5,649 bases of DNA from Nocardioides sp. (GCA_023252065.1 JAHEXO010000177.1:1-5649); one strand, 5' to 3'; numbered from the stretch's first letter, positions 1-5,649 are shown. A program made the numbers and translations. The notes: generated from the sequence alone by a model not told the origin.

Positions 1-152
1 TCCTGATGGCGGTGGTCACCGGCCTGGCCGCCCTCTACACGACAGTGCTGCTGCGCGACCAGATCCGCGACGACGTACGACGTCCCCCGCGCGAGGTCGC
101 CGACCAGGAGACCGCCGAGCTCGTCCTGCCCGTCCCGCCCACGGAGCTCTGA
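1..152 (+). CDS. C-terminal end of an unidentified membrane protein (partial, 5' end outside window)
   Basis: Reading from base 3, an open frame runs to TGA at 150-152 and gives about 49 residues. It begins with a hydrophobic stretch (LMAVVTGLAALYTTVLL) that looks like the second half of a transmembrane helix. An Arg/Asp-rich, probably cytoplasmic tail follows (RDQIRDDVRRPPREVADQE) and ends in PVPPTEL. Codons are G/C-ending, as in the neighbouring genes, which supports real coding. A last helix with a charged cytoplasmic tail is typical of many polytopic transporters and permeases, but nothing here identifies the family. The gene stops 88 bases before the MFS gene on the same strand. The intervening promoter-like sequence suggests the two are separately transcribed. 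I am fairly sure it is coding and do not know its function. Confidence 0.6.
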   Translation, partial: LMAVVTGLAALYTTVLLRDQIRDDVRRPPREVADQETAELVLPVPPTEL

Positions 153-163
153 GGCGGAGCACG

Positions 164-190
164 CGACACAAACCGGTTCGCACACTGTCG
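164..190. repeat. Small inverted repeat with an inner AACCGGTT palindrome, possible operator
   Basis: CGACA (164-168) is repeated inverted as TGTCG (186-190). Between them lies the perfect 8-base palindrome AACCGGTT (171-178). The two symmetries do not share a centre (177 versus 174.5), so this is not one clean dyad. The position fits a repressor site, because it overlaps the proposed -35 region of the MFS exporter gene, and exporters of this class are often controlled by TetR- or MarR-type regulators. No regulator gene is visible in the window. Short palindromes also arise by chance in GC-rich DNA, so the call is weak. Confidence 0.2.
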
Positions 191-207
191 GAGGTCGGGC
201 CTAGGCT
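177..207 (+). promoter_or_regulatory. Putative promoter for the MFS exporter gene
   Basis: TTCGCA (177-182) and TAGGCT (202-207) resemble the -35 and -10 elements of an actinobacterial housekeeping sigma promoter. The -10 fits the TANNNT pattern. The 19-base spacer is slightly long and the -35 is poor, so the -10 is the better half. Transcription would start near 214, leaving a leader of about 27 bases that contains the Shine-Dalgarno sequence. The site lies in the only sizeable intergenic gap on the + strand. Confidence 0.35.
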
Positions 208-224
208 CGACCGGCACGTTTCTC

Positions 225-232
225 GAGGGGAG
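225..232 (+). promoter_or_regulatory. Strong ribosome binding site of the MFS exporter gene
   Basis: GAGGGGAG lies 8 bases before the ATG at 241. It is a purine-rich match to the anti-Shine-Dalgarno sequence at good spacing, and it fixes that ATG as the start. Neither the gene at 1857 nor the one at 5268 has anything comparable. Confidence 0.75.
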
Positions 233-240
233 TTCCACGC

Positions 241-1836
241 ATGAGCACCGAGATCGACGACCAGACCGGCGGCACGGTCGAGCACCCTGACGACGGGCGA
301 CTCGACAAGCGGGTGATGGTCATCGCCGGCGTCGTCGTCCTCGGCGCGGTGATGTCCATCCTCGACATCACCGTCGTCGCCGTCGCCCAACGCACCTTCC
401 AGGAGACCTTCGGCAAGACCCAGGCCCAGGTGGCCTGGACCTCGACGGCCTACACGCTGTCGCTGGCGATGGTGATCCCGCTGACCGGGTGGGCGGCCGA
501 CCGGTTCGGCACCAAGCGCCTCTACATCCTCGCGATCGTTCTGTTCACCGCCGGCTCGGCGCTGTGCTCGACCGCTACGTCGCTGGAGATGCTGGTCGCC
601 TTCCGCGTGCTCCAGGGTCTCGGCGGCGGCATGCTGATGCCGCTCGGCATGACCATCCTGACCCGCGCCGCCGGCCCTGCGCGGCTCGGCCGGGTGATGG
701 CGATCCTCGGCGTCCCGATGCTGCTCGGGCCGATCTTCGGCCCGATCCTCGGTGGCTGGCTGATCGACGTCGCCTCGTGGCACTGGATCTTCCTGATCAA
801 CGTCCCGATCGGGATCGTGGCGGCGATCTATGCCTTCCTCGTCCTCGACAAGGACATCGTCGAGCCGTCCGAGAGCTTCGACTTCGTCGGCATGCTCCTT
901 CTTTGCCCGGGCCTGGCCCTGTTCCTGTTCGGCGTGAGCTCGATCCCCGCCGCCAAGCAGCTGCACGGCACCATGTTCACCTCGCGGGTCGTGACCAGCT
1001 GCCTGGTCGGTCTCCTGCTGGTGATCGCGTTCGTGCCCTGGGCGCTGCGCAAGCACAACATCCACCCGCTGGTGCAGCTGCGCCTGTTCACCAACCGCCA
1101 CATGACGGTCGCGGTGATCACGATGTCGTTGTTCGCGATGGCCTTCTTCGGCGCCAGCCTGCTGTTCACGCTCTACTTCCAGCAGGTACGCGGCGAGACC
1201 CCGCTCCAGTCCGGCTGGCTGGTCGCTCCGCAGGGCTTCGCCGCCATGCTCACCATGCCGATCGCAGGCTTCCTGGCCGACAAGATCGGTCCCGGAAAGG
1301 TCGTGCTGGCCGGCCTGGTCGGCGACACCGTCGGCATGGGGATGCTGGCCTTCATCGGCGCCGACACCTCCTACGCCTACATCATGACGGCGTTCGTGAT
1401 CATGGGCCTGGGCATGGGCGCCACGATGATGCCGGTGTTCACCGCCGCCCTGGCCAGCCTCGAGCACCACGACGTCGCTCGCGGCTCGACGCTGATGAAC
1501 ATCACCCAGCAGGTCTCGGCCTCGATCGGTACGGCCCTGTTCTCGGTGCTGCTGACCAACGCCTACAACCAGCACCCCTCCACCAAGGTCACCCTGGCGA
1601 TCCAGAGCGCGGGCAACGACAAGACCAAGCTGGCCCAGATCCTCCAGCAGCTCCGGCTCCCGCTCGACGGCTGGCAGGCGATCTACGCCCGGGGTCTGCA
1701 CTTCATGGGTGAGTCGTTCGGCCAGGTGTTCCTGGTCGCCGCGATCCTGGTGGCCCTGTGCTTCATCCCGGCGTTCTTCCTGCCGCGCAAGCCGGCCGAC
1801 CACGCGGTCGACCAGAGCGCCATGATGGTCGGCTGA
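241..1836 (+). CDS. MFS multidrug/proton antiporter, DHA2 (EmrB/QacA-like) family, 14 TM helices
   Basis: This 531-residue inner-membrane protein should be a proton-driven exporter of drugs or other small molecules. Length and layout match the 14-helix DHA2 family. A short acidic cytoplasmic N-terminus (1-22) precedes TM1 (about 25-47), which carries the family motif LDITVV with Asp42. Motif A (GWAADRFGTKR, 83-93) lies between TM2 and TM3. The TM4 motif B has Arg122 in FRVLQGLGGG. The antiporter motif C is in TM5 (157-172, repeated G-P pairs ending GGW). A second, degenerate motif-A-like GFLADKIGPGK (343-353) lies in the C-terminal half. A soluble loop of about 48 residues (441-488) separates TM13 from TM14, where EmrB/QacA-type proteins usually carry an external loop. 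The ATG start is fixed by GAGGGGAG 8 bases upstream. Substrate cannot be read from sequence, and no membrane-fusion partner or regulator gene is in the window. Family is secure; substrate is unknown. Confidence 0.93.
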   Translation: MSTEIDDQTGGTVEHPDDGRLDKRVMVIAGVVVLGAVMSILDITVVAVAQRTFQETFGKTQAQVAWTSTAYTLSLAMVIPLTGWAADRFGTKRLYILAIVLFTAGSALCSTATSLEMLVAFRVLQGLGGGMLMPLGMTILTRAAGPARLGRVMAILGVPMLLGPIFGPILGGWLIDVASWHWIFLINVPIGIVAAIYAFLVLDKDIVEPSESFDFVGMLLLCPGLALFLFGVSSIPAAKQLHGTMFTSRVVTSCLVGLLLVIAFVPWALRKHNIHPLVQLRLFTNRHMTVAVITMSLFAMAFFGASLLFTLYFQQVRGETPLQSGWLVAPQGFAAMLTMPIAGFLADKIGPGKVVLAGLVGDTVGMGMLAFIGADTSYAYIMTAFVIMGLGMGATMMPVFTAALASLEHHDVARGSTLMNITQQVSASIGTALFSVLLTNAYNQHPSTKVTLAIQSAGNDKTKLAQILQQLRLPLDGWQAIYARGLHFMGESFGQVFLVAAILVALCFIPAFFLPRKPADHAVDQSAMMVG

Positions 1837-1844
1837 CCACCCCG

Positions 1845-1859
1845 TATCCTGCGCTGGTG
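1845..1859 (+). promoter_or_regulatory. Leaderless promoter/start: TATCCT -10 box followed by a GTG start at +1
   Basis: TATCCT (1845-1850) fits the actinobacterial TANNNT -10 consensus. Placing it at -12 to -7 puts +1 at 1857, the first base of the GTG that opens the peptidoglycan-binding gene. The 20 bases between the MFS stop and this GTG contain no Shine-Dalgarno-like purine run. This is the arrangement of the leaderless genes common in Actinomycetota. No good -35 is present; at a 17-base spacing the hexamer is ATGATG, inside the end of the MFS gene. The sequence shows the elements; use as a promoter is inferred. Confidence 0.5.
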
Positions 1860-2582
1860 CGACCCCGGGCCCTCACCGCTTTGCTCGCTGCGGCGGTGCT
1901 CGGCGTCGCGCTGGGCATCGGTGGCGGCCTGGCGCTCGACCGTGGGCAGCGGCCGGCTGACAACCAGCACCAGCCGTTCGCCGACCCGCTCTCCCTCGAT
2001 GTCCCGCTGGTCAACCAGCCCTGCACCGGCCACTACGTGCTCGCGATCGGCAAGGGGGACGGCGTATCGGGCCTGGCCCCGGGCCTGGCCGCCAACCCCC
2101 AGGGCCACTACCTCGACACCCAGAAGTCCTGCGAGGTCCAGTGGCGGGTGGACGGCAAACCGACCCCACGCTGGGTCGCCTACCTGGGCCCCTACCGCTC
2201 GGGCTTGCAGGCCTGCCAGGTGCGGATGACCGCCGAGCACAGGGGCACCAGCGTGTCCAGGCTCCAGCACGGAAGCGCCGGTCCCATCCACTGCCTGTGC
2301 TACCTCGACTACAACTCGCTGCCCACGCTCCGGATCGGGATGACCGCCAGCGCCACCGACATCATGTGGGTCTATGCCCTACAGAACCTCTTGATCGAGA
2401 TGGGCCGCGCCCCGGACACGAGCGCGACCGGCGTCTTCGACCTGGCCACGGCCGCGGCGGTCCGCGCGTTCCAGCAGCAACGCAACCTTCCTGTCACCGG
2501 GGTTGTCGACGCCGACACCTGGCGAGCCTTCCAGGACCGATGCGAGCTCTACGACCTGCCGTCGACGAACGCGTCCCCGTAG
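1857..2582 (+). CDS. Secreted or membrane-anchored protein with C-terminal peptidoglycan-binding domain
   Basis: The 241-residue product starts with a signal sequence or anchor: MRPR, then a hydrophobic run (about 5-27), then DRG. It has no lipobox cysteine, so it is not a lipoprotein. Residues 165-226 form a PG_binding_1-type domain: helix with ALQNLL, then TGVFDLATAAAVRAFQQQ, then LPVTGVVDADTW. Such domains bind cell-wall peptidoglycan. Residues 58-123 (HYVLAIG ... WVAYLGPYRSGLQACQVR) are reminiscent of a SPOR fold, another peptidoglycan-binding module, but this is only a visual impression. Six cysteines (56, 92, 120, 146, 148, 229) follow the anchor, so disulfides are possible. No catalytic domain is recognisable. 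GTG 1857 is preferred over ATG 1758 because the upstream choice would overlap the MFS gene by 79 bases and bury the signal sequence. The gene lies 20 bases after the MFS gene; its 3' end overlaps the opposing ComB-family gene by 34 bases. Confidence 0.85.
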   Translation: MRPRALTALLAAAVLGVALGIGGGLALDRGQRPADNQHQPFADPLSLDVPLVNQPCTGHYVLAIGKGDGVSGLAPGLAANPQGHYLDTQKSCEVQWRVDGKPTPRWVAYLGPYRSGLQACQVRMTAEHRGTSVSRLQHGSAGPIHCLCYLDYNSLPTLRIGMTASATDIMWVYALQNLLIEMGRAPDTSATGVFDLATAAAVRAFQQQRNLPVTGVVDADTWRAFQDRCELYDLPSTNASP

Positions 2583-3319
2583 AGCACCGGCACCACCTGG
2601 CTCACGCCGTGGGCTGCGGCGAGCTCGACGTCGCCGGCGAAACCGGCGTCGACCAGCTCCCGGCCACTCGCGCAGCTCAGCAGAGCTTCGGCCAGGCCCG
2701 CTTCGACGGTCCGGAACGCCGCCACCGCCGCCCCCGCCTCCGGGCTCGCGTCGCGCCCGCCGAGCGCGGCGAGCACCGCGCCGGCGCCCCACAGGTCCTC
2801 GACCGCAGGACGCAGCTGGCCGTCTGGCCATCGCTCGCCGGCCGCGACCACCGACACCGTCTACGCCTGCCGGACGCGCAGCCAGTCGGCGACCGCCGCG
2901 GCGTTGCGCAGGGAGGCGCCGACGACCGTCACCCCTGCCTCGGCCAGGGCGAACGCGATCGTCGATCCGTTGGGGGACGGCAGCACGACGCGCTCGAGGT
3001 CCGAGGCGTCCAGGAACGACGCCGGGGACAGGCTCACCGCGTGCGTGGCCAGGCCCTCGCGGCGGCCGACCGCCAGGGTCGCGTCGCGCTCGGCGGCGTA
3101 GGCCGCTGCCTGCTCCGAGCGCCACGGGTAGGGATGGACGGCGACGCCCTGCTCGACGGCGACCGTGAGCGTCGTGGTGAACGAGAGGACGTCGACGACG
3201 ACCGCGACATCGCCCGGACGGGCGTCGGCCACGAGGGCGCGGGCGCCGGCCAGGCCCCAGTCCAGCCGGCGGGCGTACGCCGTCTGCCCGTGCGCGATGG
3301 CGGTCACCGCGCCGCTCAC
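2549..3319 (-). pseudogene. ComB-family 2-phosphosulfolactate phosphatase-like gene interrupted by an in-frame TAG
   Basis: Read from GTG 3319, the frame covers 257 codons, a normal length for the ComB family. The archaeal founder is a Mg-dependent phosphatase of coenzyme M synthesis; bacterial relatives mostly lack an established role. Recognisable landmarks are VVVDVLSFTTTL (40-51, with Asp43), LPSPNGSTIA (113-122), GASLRNAAAVA (134-143) and AAGERWPDG (159-167), followed by RPAVEDLWGAGAV. Codon 153 is TAG (2863-2861), between RVRQA and TVSVVAAGERW. The frame is unchanged across it and conservation continues on both sides, so the lesion is a single nonsense codon, not a frameshift. Without readthrough the product is a 152-residue fragment lacking the C-terminal 40%. 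A GTG at 2857, one codon after the stop, could restart translation of 102 residues. The start overlaps the M13 stop as GTGA, and no separate Shine-Dalgarno is evident, suggesting translational coupling. The family call is firm. Whether the gene is dead, split or misread cannot be decided from sequence. Confidence 0.82.
2861..2863 (-). other. In-frame amber (TAG) codon inside the ComB-family gene
   Basis: The minus strand reads CGT-CCG-style G/C-rich codons up to CGG CAG GCG, then TAG ACG GTG TCG GTG. A single base change from CAG, GAG, AAG, TCG, TTG, TGG, TAC or TAT would give TAG; CAG to TAG is a simple transition. The position lies in a loop between a helix (AAVADWL) and the next strand (VSVVAAG), where homologues tolerate variation. 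Confidence 0.85.
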
Positions 3320-5268
3320 CAGATGCGGACGCGTGCCTCGGGCTCGAGCCACAGCCCGTCGCCCGGCGCGGTGCCGAAGGTGGCGTGGAACTCGTCGAGG
3401 TTGCGCACGATGTTGGCGCGGAACTCCGGCGGGCTGTGGGGGTCGATGGTGAGGTACTGACGATCGAGCTCTGGGCGCCGCTTGCTGCGCCAGCAGTAGG
3501 CCCAGTTGAAGAACAGCTTCTCGGCGTCGTCGAGACTCACGTCACCGTTGGTGTGGATCGAGTAGGCCTCGAGGGCGATGGTGAGGCCACCGAGGTCGCC
3601 GATGTTCTCGCCGACGGTCAGGGCGCCGTTCACGTGCTCACCGGGCAGGGCGCGGGGTGAGAACCCGTTGTACTGCTCGATCAGGGTCTGCGCCTTCTGC
3701 TGGAAGCGCTCCTTGTCGTCGGGCGTCCACCAGTCGAGGAGGTTGCCGGCGCCGTCGTACTGCGACCCCTGGTCGTCGAAGCCGTGCCCGATCTCGTGGC
3801 CGATCACGGCGCCGATGCCGCCGTAGTTCTCCGCGGCCTCGGCGTCGGGCGAGAAGAACGGCTTCTGCAGGATCGCGGCGGGGAAGCAGATCTCGTTCAT
3901 GCCGGGGCGGTAGTAGGCGTTGACGGTCTGCGGCAGCATCAGCCACTCGTCGCGGTCGACGGGCGAACCGATCTTGGCCAGCTGGCGCCGGGTCTCGAAG
4001 GCGTTGGCGACGGCGACGTTGCCGAGCAGGTCGTCGAGGGTGAACTCGATCTCGGAGTAGTCGCGGAACTTCTCGGGGTAGCCGATCTTGGAGCGGAACA
4101 TGTCGAGCTTGGCGTAGGCCCGCTGCTTGGTCTCCTCGCTCATCCAGTCGAGCCGCGAGATGGACTGGCGGTAGGCCTGCAGCAGGTTGGCGACCAGCTC
4201 CTCCATCATCGCCTTCGACGCCGGCGGGAAGTGGCGGGCGACGTACTCGCGCCCGAGGGCCTCACCGATGGAGCCCTCGACGAGCGCGACACCGCGCTTC
4301 CACCGCTCGCGCAGCTCGGGGGTGCCGCTGAGGGTGCGGCCGTAGAAGTCGAAGTTGGCCTCGACGAACTGCGCCGAGAGGTACGGCGCGCCGGCGCGCA
4401 CCACGCGGGCGGCCAGCCAGGTGCGCCAGTCGTCGATCGAGATCTCCTCGAGGGCCGAGGAGAGGTGCTGGAGGAAGGATGGCTGGCGCACGCAGGTCTC
4501 GGCGATCGTCACCTCGGACCCGCCGAGGTTGCGGATGAACGCTTCCCACTCGAACGCCGGGCAGAGCCCGTGCAGCTCCTCGAGCGTCGTCAGGTTGTAG
4601 GTCTTCTGCACGTCGCGGGTCTCGGCCCGCTCCCAGTGACCCTCGGCCAGCCGGGTCTCGACCGCCATCACGGTGGCGGCGGCAGCGGCCGGGTCGGCGT
4701 GCTCGACCATGGTGAAGATGCGGGTGAGGAACGCGACGTACTTCTCGCGGGTCTCGGCGAACTTCTCGTCCCGGTAGTAGGACTCGTCGGGGAGCCCGAT
4801 CCCGCCCTGGACGAGGTTGACCAGGCAGCGGTCGGAGTTCTTGCCGTCCACGTCGACGTAGACGCCGAAGGGGCCGCTGCCGCCGATCAGCTCGAGCTCG
4901 CCGAGGAACGCCGAGAGGTCGCGGACGTCGCGCAGGCTGTCGACCGCGGCCAGCAACGGCTTGATCGGCTCGTAGCCGGCCGCCTCGATCTGGGCCTCGT
5001 CCATGAAGGAGGCGTAGAGGGTGGCGACCCGGGTCGCGTCGGCATCGAGGTCGGGGTGACCGCTGACGACGCGCTGGGCGAGCTCCTCGATTATCGCGCG
5101 GACCTGGTGCTCGGCGGCGTCGGCGAGCTGGACGAACGGTCCCCATCCGCCCTTGTCGGCCGGGATCTCGGTGGTCTCGAGCCACCGCCCGTTGACGTGA
5201 CCGAACAGGTCGTCCTGCGGACGGATGGACAGGTCCATGCCCTCGCGGGCGTCGTCGAGCGTGCTCAC
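3316..5268 (-). CDS. M13-family zinc metallopeptidase (neprilysin/PepO-like), cytoplasmic
   Basis: This complete 650-residue endopeptidase belongs to the M13 (neprilysin/PepO) family, whose members cleave oligopeptides. The N-terminal M13 domain begins at RPQDDLFGHVNGRW (16-29), the usual opening. The catalytic half has the substrate-binding NAYY (450-453), the zinc motif HEIGH (491-495; His491 and His495 ligands, Glu492 catalytic) and GENIGD (553-558; Glu554 third ligand, Asp558 support). It also has DPHSPPEFR (609-617), with the conserved His611 and Arg617, and ends in the typical C-terminal VRIW. No key residue is missing. No signal peptide or anchor helix is present, so it is probably cytoplasmic and would act on peptides already inside the cell, unlike the membrane-anchored animal members. 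The chosen GTG at 5268 gives a family-typical N-terminus; ATG 5238 (Met11) is the alternative. It lies 28 bases after the oxidoreductase gene, and its stop overlaps the ComB-family start. Physiological substrate is unknown. Confidence 0.94.
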   Translation of the reverse strand: MSTLDDAREGMDLSIRPQDDLFGHVNGRWLETTEIPADKGGWGPFVQLADAAEHQVRAIIEELAQRVVSGHPDLDADATRVATLYASFMDEAQIEAAGYEPIKPLLAAVDSLRDVRDLSAFLGELELIGGSGPFGVYVDVDGKNSDRCLVNLVQGGIGLPDESYYRDEKFAETREKYVAFLTRIFTMVEHADPAAAAATVMAVETRLAEGHWERAETRDVQKTYNLTTLEELHGLCPAFEWEAFIRNLGGSEVTIAETCVRQPSFLQHLSSALEEISIDDWRTWLAARVVRAGAPYLSAQFVEANFDFYGRTLSGTPELRERWKRGVALVEGSIGEALGREYVARHFPPASKAMMEELVANLLQAYRQSISRLDWMSEETKQRAYAKLDMFRSKIGYPEKFRDYSEIEFTLDDLLGNVAVANAFETRRQLAKIGSPVDRDEWLMLPQTVNAYYRPGMNEICFPAAILQKPFFSPDAEAAENYGGIGAVIGHEIGHGFDDQGSQYDGAGNLLDWWTPDDKERFQQKAQTLIEQYNGFSPRALPGEHVNGALTVGENIGDLGGLTIALEAYSIHTNGDVSLDDAEKLFFNWAYCWRSKRRPELDRQYLTIDPHSPPEFRANIVRNLDEFHATFGTAPGDGLWLEPEARVRIW

Positions 5269-5281
5269 CCGCAGGAGCCTA
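5266..5281 (-). promoter_or_regulatory. Putative leaderless promoter/start of the M13 peptidase: TAGGCT then GTG
   Basis: On the minus strand TAGGCT (5281-5276) fits the TANNNT -10 pattern and lies 7 bases before the GTG at 5268. Transcription starting 7 bases past the box would begin at 5269-5268, so the mRNA would have no leader, or a one-base leader. The sequence before the GTG (GGCTCCTGCGG) has no proper Shine-Dalgarno at usual spacing. No convincing -35 is visible. Cotranscription from the oxidoreductase gene, 28 bases upstream, remains possible as well. Confidence 0.4.
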
Positions 5282-5296
5282 CGCAGAGGCTGTGAC

Positions 5297-5649
5297 TCAC
5301 CGCACTTCGACGACGCTCTTGCCGAGGGTGCGCCGCGCGTCCAGGTCGACCAGCGCCTGGCCGAAGCCGTCGAGGTCGTACGTCGCTCCGATCGGGGGCG
5401 CGACGGCTCCCGACTCGATCATCGGCAGGAGGTCCCGCCACTGCTCCTGCATGAAGCCGGGCTTGGTCATCGCGAAGGCGCCCCACCCGACCCCGCGGAC
5501 GTCGATGTTGTTGAGCAGCAGTCGGTTGACCTTGATTTCCGGGATGCCCTGGCCTGCGGCGAAGCCGACGACCAGCAGCCGCCCGCCCTCGGCCAACGAG
5601 CGCAGCGAGTCGGTGAAGACGTCGCCGCCGACGACGTCGACGACCACGT
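5297..5649 (-). CDS. NADPH:quinone oxidoreductase-like MDR family enzyme, C-terminal part (5' end outside window)
   Basis: The last 117 codons of a medium-chain dehydrogenase/reductase reach TGA at 5299-5297; the first two-thirds lie beyond the right edge. The visible part is the second half of the NAD(P)-binding Rossmann domain and the return to the catalytic domain. It holds VVVDVVGGDVF, a strand ending in the cofactor-site region, then SLAEGGRLLVVGFAAG, IPEIKVNRLLLNN, GVGWGAFAM, and the terminal LGKSVVEVR. The VGGD, GGRLLVVGFA and NNxxVxGVxWGA pattern is characteristic of the zinc-independent quinone oxidoreductase branch, which reduces quinones or enones with NADPH. The zinc-binding region of other MDR enzymes would fall outside the window, so lack of zinc is inferred from family resemblance. 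The M13 peptidase gene follows 28 bases downstream on the same strand. Superfamily is secure; exact substrate is not. Confidence 0.88.
   Translation of the reverse strand, partial: VVVDVVGGDVFTDSLRSLAEGGRLLVVGFAAGQGIPEIKVNRLLLNNIDVRGVGWGAFAMTKPGFMQEQWRDLLPMIESGAVAPPIGATYDLDGFGQALVDLDARRTLGKSVVEVR

Noticed and set aside
16..1803. Minus-strand open frame of 595 codons antisense to the MFS gene
   Set aside because: The translation is rich in Arg, Gly, Asp, Glu, His and Gln with no domain, as expected from the reverse complement of a G/C-ending gene. The + strand gene has full MFS motifs and a Shine-Dalgarno.
1758..1856. Upstream ATG extension of the peptidoglycan-binding protein
   Set aside because: It would overlap the MFS gene, and the added 33 residues (HPGVLPAAQAGRPRGRPERH-type) look like frame shadow. 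The signal sequence begins directly after GTG 1857.
2583..2640. Possible terminator hairpin after the peptidoglycan-binding gene
   Set aside because: Only short, interrupted GC complementarity and no T-run. The stretch is fully explained as ComB coding sequence on the other strand.
2379..3125. Minus-strand open frame of 248 codons in a different frame over the ComB region, considered as evidence of a frameshift in ComB
   Set aside because: Its product is Arg/Gly low-complexity with no ComB motifs. The conserved ComB residues lie in one single frame before and after the stop, so a frameshift is not needed.
3319..3352. Longer ComB start at 3352
   Set aside because: The extra residues (MARARGTRPHL) lie inside the C-terminal coding of the M13 peptidase. 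GTG 3319, overlapping its stop by 4 bases, is the natural start.
2141..3460. Plus-strand open frame of 439 codons across the end of the peptidoglycan-binding gene, the ComB-family gene and the M13 end
   Set aside because: It crosses three well-supported genes in shadow frames, and its product is Arg/Gly/Ala-rich without domain features.
3784..5295. Plus-strand open frame of 503 codons antisense to the M13 peptidase
   Set aside because: Low-complexity Leu/Gly/Val/Glu/Asp/Arg composition and no recognisable motif. It mirrors a strongly supported peptidase gene.

Overview
The window is high-GC DNA (roughly 70% by eye). Third codon positions are overwhelmingly G or C, GTG starts are common, and two genes have a leaderless-type start. 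This points to an Actinomycetota chromosome, and the protein style resembles Nocardioidaceae and relatives. The placement is an inference from composition and protein style; no database was searched. The genes are packed tightly, with almost no unassigned DNA. I see no RNA gene, insertion sequence, CRISPR array or origin.

Left half (+ strand). The window opens in the last ~50 codons of an unidentified membrane protein (ends at 152). An 88-base intergenic region follows, with a plausible promoter and a clear Shine-Dalgarno sequence. It leads into a complete 14-helix MFS drug/proton antiporter of the DHA2 (EmrB/QacA) type (241-1836). Twenty bases later comes a secreted or membrane-anchored protein with a C-terminal peptidoglycan-binding domain (1857-2582). 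Its GTG start lies exactly where transcription from a TATCCT -10 box would begin.

Right half (- strand, read right to left). The C-terminal third of an NADPH:quinone-oxidoreductase-like MDR enzyme (5649-5297) is followed after 28 bases by a full M13-family zinc metallopeptidase (5268-3316). That gene overlaps by 4 bases (GTGA) the start of a ComB-family (2-phosphosulfolactate phosphatase-like) gene (3319-2549). The ComB-family gene carries one in-frame amber codon (TAG, 2863-2861) in the middle of an otherwise intact, well-conserved reading frame. It is therefore a recent pseudogene, a gene split in two, a recoded gene or a base-call error. Its 3' end overlaps the peptidoglycan-binding gene tail to tail by 34 bases.

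The two halves are convergent transcription units without an obvious joint function: export and cell envelope on the left, metabolism and proteolysis on the right. I found no convincing new multi-gene system. The points most worth a second look are the amber-interrupted ComB gene, the two leaderless GTG starts, and the envelope protein with a possible SPOR-like central segment.
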